A stretch of DNA of 11,536 nt, from positions 1 to 11,536 of the forward strand of contig DOLC01000051.1 of the NCBI GenBank assembly GCA_003509545.1. The letters are read 5' to 3'. Positions within the stretch are counted from its first letter, which is position 1, and the number at the start of each line of letters is the position of its first letter. The translations under genes and the position numbers were made by a program. Of the stretch, positions 1 through 4,917 are shown piece after piece. The notes below the pieces were generated by a model that worked only from the letters and a program-made list of their open reading frames with translations, did not search any database and was not told where the DNA came from. Origin of the DNA: Peptococcaceae bacterium (lineage in GTDB: Bacteria > Bacillota > DSM-521 > Neomoorellales > Neomoorellaceae).

Positions 1-19
1 TCCCCTTTTCCCCCACGCG

Positions 20-54
20 CCGCTTTCCCGATCAAAGCGGAGGGGGGGGGGGGG
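20..54. other. Small hairpin followed by a 13-G homopolymer
   Basis: Positions 20-26 (CCGCTTT) and 34-40 (AAAGCGG) form a perfect 7-bp stem with a 7-nt loop. An A and then thirteen consecutive G residues (42-54) follow. Upstream C-rich runs at 2-5 and 10-14 could also pair with the G run. There is no T tract on either strand directly after the stem, so I do not call a terminator. The G run is a likely site of slippage or sequencing error. No gene is supported here. Confidence 0.4.
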
Positions 55-59
55 AACCG

Positions 60-200
60 AGGCCAGGAAGTCCGAGGCCGGCCTCTGAAGCAAGGATGCA
101 GAATAGGCCGGGAACCCCGCCCGAGCCCGAGGCTGAGCCGTAGGCTGGTCTGCGAGGACCACTTAGCGAGCGAAAACAATGCCGGTCCGGATAGAAGATA
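60..200 (-). repeat. Diverged dispersed intergenic repeat, copy 1
   Basis: This GC-rich non-coding stretch contains a perfect 12-bp palindrome at 74-85 (GAGGCCGGCCTC). Its right part (about 125-199) aligns with the reverse complement of 4605-4670. Both contain GCGAGCGAAA (166-175 here), then a CAA and a CCGGA/TAGAAGA-like block, preceded by a related GCCC(A/G)AG-CTTA/GCTGA segment. Identity is partial, so this is an old or degenerate family member rather than a fresh copy. The minus-strand reading frame across it (220-32) has a biased G/P/S/L composition and looks like translated repeat, not a gene. Confidence 0.45.
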
Positions 201-282
201 TTTTCGGGGTAGACGTTCATGGCGCCTTGGCGGCATCAGCAGAAGAATGAAAATGCTACAGCCTATTTTCGGGGTAGCATGG
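199..282 (+). repeat. Two direct copies of a 14-bp motif upstream of aroH
   Basis: The 14-mer TATTTTCGGGGTAG occurs at 199-212 and again at 264-277. CATGG follows each copy (218-222 and 278-282), after an extra ACGTT in the first. A related TATTTTTTCGGGGCAG is present on the minus strand at the edge of repeat copy 2 (about 4714-4730), so the motif may be the border of the dispersed repeat. The second copy ends just before the aroH ribosome binding site. I see no convincing sigma-A promoter in this gap. Confidence 0.5.
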
Positions 283-298
283 TAGGAAGGTGGGACAT

Positions 299-661
299 AT
301 GGAAGGCGTGGTACGGGTCATAGGGATTAGAGGCGCCGTATCGGTGGAGCGTAATGAAGCCTGTGAGATCCTGGAGCGTACCAAAGAACTGTTGCGGGAG
401 ATGCTAGAGGTCAACCGCCTCGACAAGGCGGCTATAATAAGCGCCTTTTTCACCGTCACTCCGGACCTTAACGCCGCCTTCCCGGCAGAAGCGGCCCGCC
501 ACCTGGGCTGGGGCGAAGTGGCCCTCATGTGCGCCACCGAGATCCCGGTACCGGGTAGCCAGCCGGGCATCATCCGAGTTCTCCTCCATGCCTACAGCCG
601 GTTTCCTCCCAAGCATGTATACCTGGGCCGGGCCGCCCTCCTTAGACCGGACCTGAGGTAA
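299..661 (+). CDS. aroH: Chorismate mutase, monofunctional AroH type
   Basis: This enzyme rearranges chorismate to prephenate, the first step toward phenylalanine and tyrosine, in the cytoplasm. The 120-residue product matches the Bacillus subtilis AroH fold, a pseudo-alpha/beta-barrel trimer of about 127 residues. Recognisable elements are IRGA with the N-terminal active-site Arg (Arg11), TPDLNAAFPA (54-63), Cys78 and Glu81 in MCATEI, Arg93 in IIRV, VYL with Tyr108, and the C-terminal LRPD with Arg116. These correspond to known AroH active-site residues. I chose ATG 299 because AGGAAGGTGG (284-293) sits just upstream. A GTG at 290 in the same frame would add three residues but lies inside that Shine-Dalgarno sequence. 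It stands alone, convergent with the iron-transport operon. Functionally it belongs with the trp operon 4.3 kb away, since both draw on chorismate. Confidence 0.93.
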   Translation: MEGVVRVIGIRGAVSVERNEACEILERTKELLREMLEVNRLDKAAIISAFFTVTPDLNAAFPAEAARHLGWGEVALMCATEIPVPGSQPGIIRVLLHAYSRFPPKHVYLGRAALLRPDLR

Positions 662-756
662 CCCAAGCCGGCTTTGCGAGGGGCCGGGGTTTGGCCTCAA
701 GAAGCGGCATTGTTCTTGTTTGCATGCCGGCCTCTTGTTTTCCTCCTTCTGCCGGT
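662..756. other. Convergent intergenic region, no gene
   Basis: This lies between the aroH stop and the end of the minus-strand ATPase gene. It holds several short inverted repeats: CCAAGCC (663-669) with GGTTTGG (688-694, one G-T pair), and CAAGAA (698-703) with TTCTTG (713-718) followed by TTT. Neither is a strong terminator by itself. A plus-strand frame running 720-965 mostly overlaps the ATPase gene in antisense and has no family resemblance, so I do not call a gene. Confidence 0.4.
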
Positions 757-815
757 GCCGCGCCGGCAGCATGAACGTCTACTTCGGTCTTCGGCGCGGC
801 CGGGTTTCTAATTTT
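757..815 (+). terminator. Probable intrinsic terminator of aroH
   Basis: A perfect 9-bp inverted repeat GCCGCGCCG (757-765) / CGGCGCGGC (792-800) is followed on the plus strand by a T-rich tail (805-815, TTTCTAATTTT). It lies about 95 nt after the aroH stop and ends just before the convergent ATPase gene. The loop is large (26 nt). A competing perfect 7-bp hairpin CTGCCGG (749-755) / CCGGCAG (763-769) overlaps the left arm. The loop carries CATGAACGTCTAC, also found inverted upstream of aroH. On the minus strand the stem lacks a T tail, so any effect there is uncertain. Confidence 0.45.
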
Positions 816-818
816 TCC

Positions 819-1478
819 TCACTTCCGTCCTTGTTTGAGCGGGTGGAGAATAATCCGCCGATCACACACGTCACTAATGTCCACGGGGTCGTGGGTCACC
901 AGCAAACAGGTGGTATTCGCCTTTTTCAGTATCCGGCGGAGTTCTTTGCGGAGCAGCATCTTTAATTCCGCGTCCAGATTGCTGTAGGGCTCATCCAACA
1001 GGAGCAGTACCGGATTAGGCGCCAGGGCTCTGGCTAACGCAATCCGTTGCTGCTGTCCGCCGCTCAGCTCATGGGGGTAGCGGTGTTCATACCCCGCCAT
1101 CTTTACCAGTTCTAGAACTTCCCGCAACCGATTGAACCGTTCCTTCTTGGCCAGGCGGTGCAAACCTAGCAATATGTTGTCCTTCACCGTCATGTGTGGA
1201 AATAGGGCGTAGTCCTGAAATACCATACCTACCCCACGCCTCTCAGGCTGTAGGAATATACCAGGGCCTGCTACGGGTTTTCCGGCGATCTTGATCAATC
1301 CGGTCGCAGGAGCTTCTAGGCCGGCGATTAAGCGCAGAAGGGTGCTCTTTCCGCTGCCGCTGGGCCCAAGAATTCCCAGGACCTCACCTTGTTCCACACA
1401 GAGGGAAAAGCCGCTAAGGATGGGCGGCTGTTTGGGCGAAAAGGAAAAGGAGAGGTTTTCAATTTCCAGGATCTTCAT
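819..1478 (-). CDS. ABC transporter ATP-binding protein, ferric iron type, short form
   Basis: This is the cytoplasmic ATPase that powers the iron importer encoded by the two genes upstream of it. All nucleotide-binding motifs are present in the 219-residue product: Walker A GPSGSGKST (38-46), Q-loop VFQDYALFPH (86-95), ABC signature LSGGQQQR (138-145), Walker B LLLLDEP (158-164), D-loop SNLD (166-169) and H-loop VTHD (194-197). The best match is the FbpC/spermidine/sulfate importer class. FbpC-type subunits usually run to about 350 residues with a C-terminal regulatory/TOBE region. This one stops about 20 residues after the H-loop, so that region is absent. I see no continuation in another frame downstream. 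The start codon overlaps the permease stop (ATGA), with GGGAGGTG as ribosome binding site, which implies translational coupling. Substrate is inferred from the neighbours and the Fur box. Confidence 0.88.
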   Translation of the reverse strand: MKILEIENLSFSFSPKQPPILSGFSLCVEQGEVLGILGPSGSGKSTLLRLIAGLEAPATGLIKIAGKPVAGPGIFLQPERRGVGMVFQDYALFPHMTVKDNILLGLHRLAKKERFNRLREVLELVKMAGYEHRYPHELSGGQQQRIALARALAPNPVLLLLDEPYSNLDAELKMLLRKELRRILKKANTTCLLVTHDPVDISDVCDRRIILHPLKQGRK

Positions 1479-3121
1479 TGCCGCACCTCCCTGCCTGCGA
1501 AATAGGAAATAACTACTGAAAACATGCTAACACCGATGATCATCAATGATGGAATGGAGGCTTCGTATATCCGCTCCTCATGGGCATACTGGTATACTTT
1601 TGTGGCCAGAGTTTCAAAGTTGAAGGGCCTCAACAACAGGGTGAGCGGAAGCTCTTTACATATTTCGACAAAGGTGGCTACGAATCCGGCCAGTATATGC
1701 GGTTTGAGCAACGGGAGATCTACTTTGAAAAAAGACCTGCCTATCCCGAGTCCCATCAGCCTGGCAGCCTCTACATACTTGGTCCCGATTTTTGCAAACC
1801 CGGCTTCAACAGAGTTGTAGCCTACGGCCATAAAGCGGATGATATAACCTGCTATCAACATTACCAAAGAGGTGCTTAGTACCAGCCTGTCCTTAGTGAG
1901 ACCTATCCAGGCGTAAAGGGGGGATAGTACTCCGTCGAGGGCGGTAAACACCGCTAACACGCCCACCGCGATGACCGCGCCGGGAATGGCGTAGCCCGCC
2001 GTCACCCCTCTGGATACCAGATAGGCCAAGGCTGAGGGCCGGCGAAAGGTGTTGGCCACCACCACCGCCAGGAGGATCACCAGTGCTGTGGACAGGGCCG
2101 CGACGTACAGGGTTTGCGCCGTCAACCCAATAAAGGCCGGCTTCCAAACGTCTGTCCAGGTTAACCGGGCCCAGGCTGTCAGCTGCAACAAGGGAACGAT
2201 GAAGCCCAGGCTTAGCACCAGAGAACATAACAGGAAGGCCACTGCCCCAGGGATTGGTCTCAATTTGATAAGGCTTACGGGTTTACCTCTGCCCACAAAG
2301 CTATGGCCTTGGCGGTGCCTAAGGACCCTCTCCACCCCGAAAAATCCCACGAGGGATACCATTAACCAGGCGGCCAATCGCATGGCCGAATCAATATCAT
2401 AGAGCCCAAACCAGACTTGAAAGATGGCGACAGTAACCGTAGAGATGCCGAAGTAGCTGGTTACCCCGTAGTCCCCTAGCACCTCATATACCACGAGGGC
2501 GGTACCGCCGGCGATAGCCGGCCGGGCCAAGGGAAGCAACACCCGGGCGAAGGCGGCAGCCGGCCTCAGCCCCAGGAGCCGGGCACTTTCGACCAGGGAG
2601 CCGCTTTGCTGTTCTAGAAAGGACCTGGTAATAATATAGACGTAAGGAAACAAGAAAAGAGTGAAGACAAAGACGGCCCCCTTAATGGATGAAAAGGCCA
2701 GGATATGCGGGTTGATCTCGTAGGCAAACTTGTTGCGCAGGGTGGTTTGCACTATCCCGGTATAACTCAGCATGGTACTGTATGTGTAAGCGGCTATATA
2801 CGGTGGGATAGTCAAAGGTAATACTAGTGCCCAGCGAAAGAGGTGTCGTAATGGGAAATCATAGAGGGCTACCAGCCAGGCGAGGATCACGCCCAGGGTA
2901 GCTGCTAGTAGACCGCTTAGGGCTACCAGCCAGATTGTATTGATGATGTAATCTCTCAACAAGAATTGTCTGATATGCAACCAGTTTTCGTTCGGCTCTT
3001 GAAACAAGGAAAAAACAATAAAGAAGATAGGCAGCATAATTAATGCTGCCCCCAGGAGGCTAAACACTAGCCAACCGCTAAAATCCCTTTGAATCTGCCT
3101 CTTGATGTCCATCCTCGCCAT
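1475..3121 (-). CDS. Iron ABC transporter permease, fused double-domain (FbpB type)
   Basis: This 548-residue integral membrane protein forms the translocation channel of the importer. It contains two tandem binding-protein-dependent permease domains, each with about six hydrophobic segments (first half about 17-265, second half about 290-540). Each half has an EAA loop that docks onto the ATPase: ESARLLGL at 178-185, continuing to LP at 196-197, and EAARLMGL at 451-458, continuing to LP at 469-470. The fused arrangement and length are typical of FbpB/SfuB-type ferric permeases, which normally carry about 12 membrane helices. ATG 3121 is preceded by AGGGGA at good spacing. A second ATG at 3112 would lose three residues. 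The gene starts 17 nt after the binding-protein stop and overlaps the ATPase start by 4 nt, so the three genes form one operon. Confidence 0.92.
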   Translation of the reverse strand: MARMDIKRQIQRDFSGWLVFSLLGAALIMLPIFFIVFSLFQEPNENWLHIRQFLLRDYIINTIWLVALSGLLAATLGVILAWLVALYDFPLRHLFRWALVLPLTIPPYIAAYTYSTMLSYTGIVQTTLRNKFAYEINPHILAFSSIKGAVFVFTLFLFPYVYIITRSFLEQQSGSLVESARLLGLRPAAAFARVLLPLARPAIAGGTALVVYEVLGDYGVTSYFGISTVTVAIFQVWFGLYDIDSAMRLAAWLMVSLVGFFGVERVLRHRQGHSFVGRGKPVSLIKLRPIPGAVAFLLCSLVLSLGFIVPLLQLTAWARLTWTDVWKPAFIGLTAQTLYVAALSTALVILLAVVVANTFRRPSALAYLVSRGVTAGYAIPGAVIAVGVLAVFTALDGVLSPLYAWIGLTKDRLVLSTSLVMLIAGYIIRFMAVGYNSVEAGFAKIGTKYVEAARLMGLGIGRSFFKVDLPLLKPHILAGFVATFVEICKELPLTLLLRPFNFETLATKVYQYAHEERIYEASIPSLMIIGVSMFSVVISYFAGREVRQ

Positions 3122-3138
3122 ATACTTTCCCCTGCCTG

Positions 3139-4203
3139 TTACTTCCAGCCCACTTTACTGAAAATTTCTAGCGCCTTTCGGTTATACTGGGCCAGCAGGT
3201 CGAAATTGAGTTCCTGGGCCTTGAATTCTCCCCAGGACCGCAGCAATTCCGGCTTGCCGGCGGTAGGGTTTACCGGAAACTCAAAGTTCTCCGCCGCTAT
3301 GAGTTCCTGTGCCTCTTTGCCTGTCAGGAATTCTATCAGTCTTATGGCGTTTTCCGTATGCTTGCTATGTCTGGTCAAGCCGATGCCGCTAATGTTGATG
3401 TGGGTCCCGGTTGTAGCCTGGTCTGGAAATATCACGCCGATTTTCTGGGCTACCTTGGCTTCTTCCGGCTCCTTGGAGTTGGCCATCAGTCCCAAGTAGT
3501 AGGTATTCATAATAGCCACGTCGCCAATACCGGCTGCTATGGCTCTAGCCTGGTCCCGGTCATTACCTTGCGGCGGACGGGCAAAGTTATTAACTATTCC
3601 CCTGGCCCAAGCCTCGGCTTTTTCCTCCCCGTGTAGCGCAATGAAAGAAGCTAGGAGGGACACATTGTACAAACTAGTAGAGGAACGTACCAGCACCTTG
3701 CCCTTCCATTTTGGGTCGGCCAAATCTTCGTAAGTAGTAATTTCCTGCGGGTTGACCCGGTCTTTTGCATAAACGATTACCCGTGCCCTGGTGGCTATGC
3801 CGATCCAGTGGTTATCGCGATCCCGAAGGTGAGACGGCACATTCTGATTGATGATGGAGGACCATACGGGTTGGAGGATGCCCTGTTCTTTGGCGGCGGC
3901 GAGGATACCCCCATCTACCGTGATGAAAACGTCGGCAGCCGTGTCGGAACCTTCCCGTTTAATCCGCTCAATGAGTTCTTCGGCCTTGCCCTCCAGCACG
4001 TTTACTCGGATGCCGGTTTCCTCGGTGAACTTAGCAAATAACTTCTTATCCACGTCATAATGTCTCGCCGTATAAACGTTGACTATTTTTTCTTCGGAAA
4101 CCTTCTCCGGGTTCGCGCGCGGTTTGGGGTCGGTACCACATCCGGCAAGACCGGTCACGATTGCCATCAACATTAGAACCGCTACCAGTTTAGAAAGCCT
4201 CAT
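3139..4203 (-). CDS. Ferric iron-binding lipoprotein of ABC importer (FbpA/FutA type)
   Basis: This extracytoplasmic receptor delivers Fe(III) to the permease. The 354-residue precursor has a lipoprotein signal: basic MRLSK, a hydrophobic core (about 6-18) and a lipobox LAGC with the lipidated Cys at 22. A short polar linker leads into the mature domain. FbpA-family hallmarks are YTARHYD (44-50), DVFITVD (91-97), and above all the consecutive tyrosines in NTYYLG (Tyr235-Tyr236), which coordinate ferric ion in known members. Length fits the family. ATG 4203 has AAAGGAG seven bases upstream. It is the first gene of the operon, directly behind a Fur box, which supports iron as the substrate. A related anion- or Mn-binding receptor is possible but less likely. 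Confidence 0.9.
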   Translation of the reverse strand: MRLSKLVAVLMLMAIVTGLAGCGTDPKPRANPEKVSEEKIVNVYTARHYDVDKKLFAKFTEETGIRVNVLEGKAEELIERIKREGSDTAADVFITVDGGILAAAKEQGILQPVWSSIINQNVPSHLRDRDNHWIGIATRARVIVYAKDRVNPQEITTYEDLADPKWKGKVLVRSSTSLYNVSLLASFIALHGEEKAEAWARGIVNNFARPPQGNDRDQARAIAAGIGDVAIMNTYYLGLMANSKEPEEAKVAQKIGVIFPDQATTGTHINISGIGLTRHSKHTENAIRLIEFLTGKEAQELIAAENFEFPVNPTAGKPELLRSWGEFKAQELNFDLLAQYNRKALEIFSKVGWK

Positions 4204-4241
4204 CGATGAACTCCTTTCGCTAAAGAATTAGAACAATGATA

Positions 4242-4260
4242 GATAATGAAAGTCATTATC
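4242..4260 (-). promoter_or_regulatory. Fur box (iron-responsive operator)
   Basis: GATAATGAAAGTCATTATC has perfect 8-bp arms (GATAATGA / TCATTATC) around AAG. It matches the classic 19-bp Fur consensus GATAATGATAATCATTATC at 17 of 19 positions. It lies 39 nt upstream of the binding-protein start. A possible minus-strand promoter overlaps it: -35 TTTACT (4270-4265), 16-nt spacer, -10 CATTAT (4248-4243). Fe-loaded Fur would therefore block transcription of the iron operon. The operator is clear; the exact promoter is tentative. Confidence 0.88.
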
Positions 4261-4350
4261 AACGAGTAAACAAAAAAGATTTCAGCTACCCATTCAATAG
4301 TGGAGCCGCCTATGCTATCACCCCCTTTTGTATAATTGAGAAGCATTTTC

Positions 4351-4379
4351 ATTATATGCGGATTGGTGGGGGTAGTAAA
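4351..4379 (-). promoter_or_regulatory. Possible second promoter for the iron operon
   Basis: On the minus strand, TTTACT (4379-4374) is separated by 17 nt from a perfect TATAAT (4356-4351). A transcript from here would start near 4344 and run about 140 nt before the binding-protein gene, passing through the Fur box. It matches -35 at four of six positions. It could instead be chance in an AT-rich gap. Confidence 0.35.
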
Positions 4380-4600
4380 GGTTGAAATAGTGCCGCCTTA
4401 GGCGAATATCTGTACATCTTTCGGCAAATTCGCGCCATATCTCCGAAAGGCATAGTATTTTTATTAGAATGCTTGGAAATATACATCGGAGATGCCGTGA
4501 ACTGAACGGGGATGAAACGTTTCCTGGCAAGGGGAGGGAAAAACAGCGACTCTACCTTCATGCTAAAGAAATTAGGGGCGCGATTTGGTGCATTCCCAAG
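4380..4600. other. Divergent intergenic region, no recognised gene
   Basis: This lower-GC stretch between the iron operon and the trp control region has no convincing coding sequence. Short frames on both strands (for example minus strand 4561-4352 and 4530-4318) overlap one another and resemble no family I know. I see two inverted repeats: CTTTCGG (4418-4424) with CCGAAAG (4443-4449), and CGCC (4394-4397) with GGCG (4401-4404). I looked for T-box, SAM, TPP and molybdenum-cofactor riboswitch signatures and could not support one. Confidence 0.4.
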
Positions 4601-4730
4601 TTCTTATTCCGGCCTGTTTGGCTTTCGCTCGCAAAGGCCTTCCTCGCGGGCAGGACTTAAGCTTGGGCCGGCCGCGAAAGCTTGTTCGCTCGCTTCCAAG
4701 CCTAAGCAGGCCTGCCCCGAAAAAATATGG
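4600..4730 (+). repeat. Diverged dispersed repeat, copy 2, with a long imperfect hairpin
   Basis: Read on the minus strand, this copy matches copy 3 over GCAGGCCTGCTT(A/G)GGCTTG (4715-4698 against 11434-11451, one mismatch). It matches copy 1 around GCGAGCGAAA (4632-4623 against 166-175). It folds on itself: CTTAAGCTTGG (4656-4666) pairs with CCAAGCCTAAG (4696-4706, one mismatch), and GGGCAGG (4648-4654) with CCTGCCC (4711-4717). The perfect palindrome GCAGGCCTGC is at 4706-4715. It sits just upstream of the trp promoter. An open frame crosses it in phase with trpE, but this is not part of TrpE. Confidence 0.55.
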
Positions 4731-4753
4731 AAATAAATCAGGGGTGCGATGTG

Positions 4754-4782
4754 TTGACACCGACGGCGCTACAAGGTATTAT
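4754..4782 (+). promoter_or_regulatory. trp operon sigma-A promoter
   Basis: A perfect -35 hexamer TTGACA (4754-4759) lies exactly 17 nt upstream of -10 TATTAT (4777-4782, five of six matches). Predicted transcription start is about 4788-4790. That puts the first TRAP-type triplet only about 12 nt into the RNA and gives a leader of roughly 128 nt before trpE. Confidence 0.85.
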
Positions 4783-4800
4783 AACCTTAACAGCCGCATA

Positions 4801-4859
4801 GAGGAGAGGCCTAGCCGAGGTGAGCTGAGGAGAGGAGAGCTGGAGATGAGCCGGACGAG
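4801..4859 (+). promoter_or_regulatory. TRAP-type RNA binding site: 11 (G/T)AG triplets in the trp leader
   Basis: Triplets start at 4801, 4806, 4812 (TAG), 4817, 4822, 4827, 4832, 4837, 4843 and 4848, all separated by 2 or 3 nt. An eleventh starts at 4857 after 6 nt. All but the third are GAG. B. subtilis TRAP (MtrB), an 11-subunit ring activated by tryptophan, binds eleven (G/U)AG triplets with 2-3 nt spacers in its trp leader, so number and spacing match that system. Triplets 9 and 10 lie in or beside the 5' arm of the antiterminator (4845-4854). Bound TRAP would therefore free the downstream terminator. The regularity is seen directly; the binding protein is inferred, as no mtrB gene is in the window. 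Confidence 0.87.
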
Positions 4860-4883
4860 GGATGACCGGAGCCGGTGCTCATC
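4845..4883 (+). promoter_or_regulatory. Predicted trp antiterminator hairpin
   Basis: GATGAG (4845-4850) pairs with CTCATC (4878-4883), and CCGG (4851-4854) pairs with CCGG (4872-4875). A two-base bulge (TG, 4876-4877) and a 17-nt loop complete the structure. The 3' arm is the 5' arm plus loop of the terminator, so the two folds exclude each other. The 5' arm carries the tenth TRAP triplet and the last base of the ninth. Confidence 0.7.
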
Positions 4884-4905
4884 CGAGCGCCGGGCTTTTT
4901 GTTTT
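4872..4905 (+). terminator. trp attenuator (intrinsic terminator in the leader)
   Basis: CCGGTGCTC (4872-4880) pairs with GAGCGCCGG (4885-4893): nine base pairs with one G-T, closed by an ATCC tetraloop. GCTTTTTGTTTT (4894-4905) follows. This is a textbook intrinsic terminator placed between the promoter and trpE, 12 nt before the trpE start codon. High tryptophan, via TRAP on the upstream triplets, is predicted to favour it. Confidence 0.87.
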
Positions 4906-4917
4906 CGAGGAAAAGAA

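Larger units (their letters stand above)
209..782. repeat. 13-bp inverted repeats flanking aroH
   Basis: GTAGACGTTCATG at 209-221 is the exact reverse complement of CATGAACGTCTAC at 770-782. The similarity continues weakly outward: the minus strand of 222-235 reads TGCCGCCAAGGCGC, against TGCCGCGCCGGCAG at 756-769. The two arms enclose the whole aroH gene. This could be the remains of a mobile unit or two members of a small repeat family. No transposase is present and no target duplication is evident. Confidence 0.4.

Noticed and set aside
32..220. 62-residue minus-strand open frame
   Set aside because: It spans the G run and repeat copy 1, has G/P/S/L-biased composition and no ribosome site; it is best explained as repeat DNA.
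284..301. T-box-like GGTGGGAC before aroH
   Set aside because: It is the ribosome binding site region, immediately followed by ATG. There is no downstream terminator or rest of the T-box core.
720..965. 81-residue plus-strand open frame after aroH
   Set aside because: It overlaps the conserved ATPase gene in antisense, crosses the terminator hairpin and matches no family.
4318..4561. Two small minus-strand open frames, considered as a gene or transposase remnant
   Set aside because: They overlap each other in different frames and show no recognisable motif or good start context.
4786..4917. Ribosome-mediated attenuation by a Trp-rich leader peptide
   Set aside because: The only usable ATG frames in the leader (for example 4846) contain no tandem TGG codons, while the TRAP-type triplet array explains the leader fully.
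4786..4917. Tryptophan T-box
   Set aside because: No AGGGTGGNACCGCG-like T-box bulge is present, and the leader is too short for Stem I.
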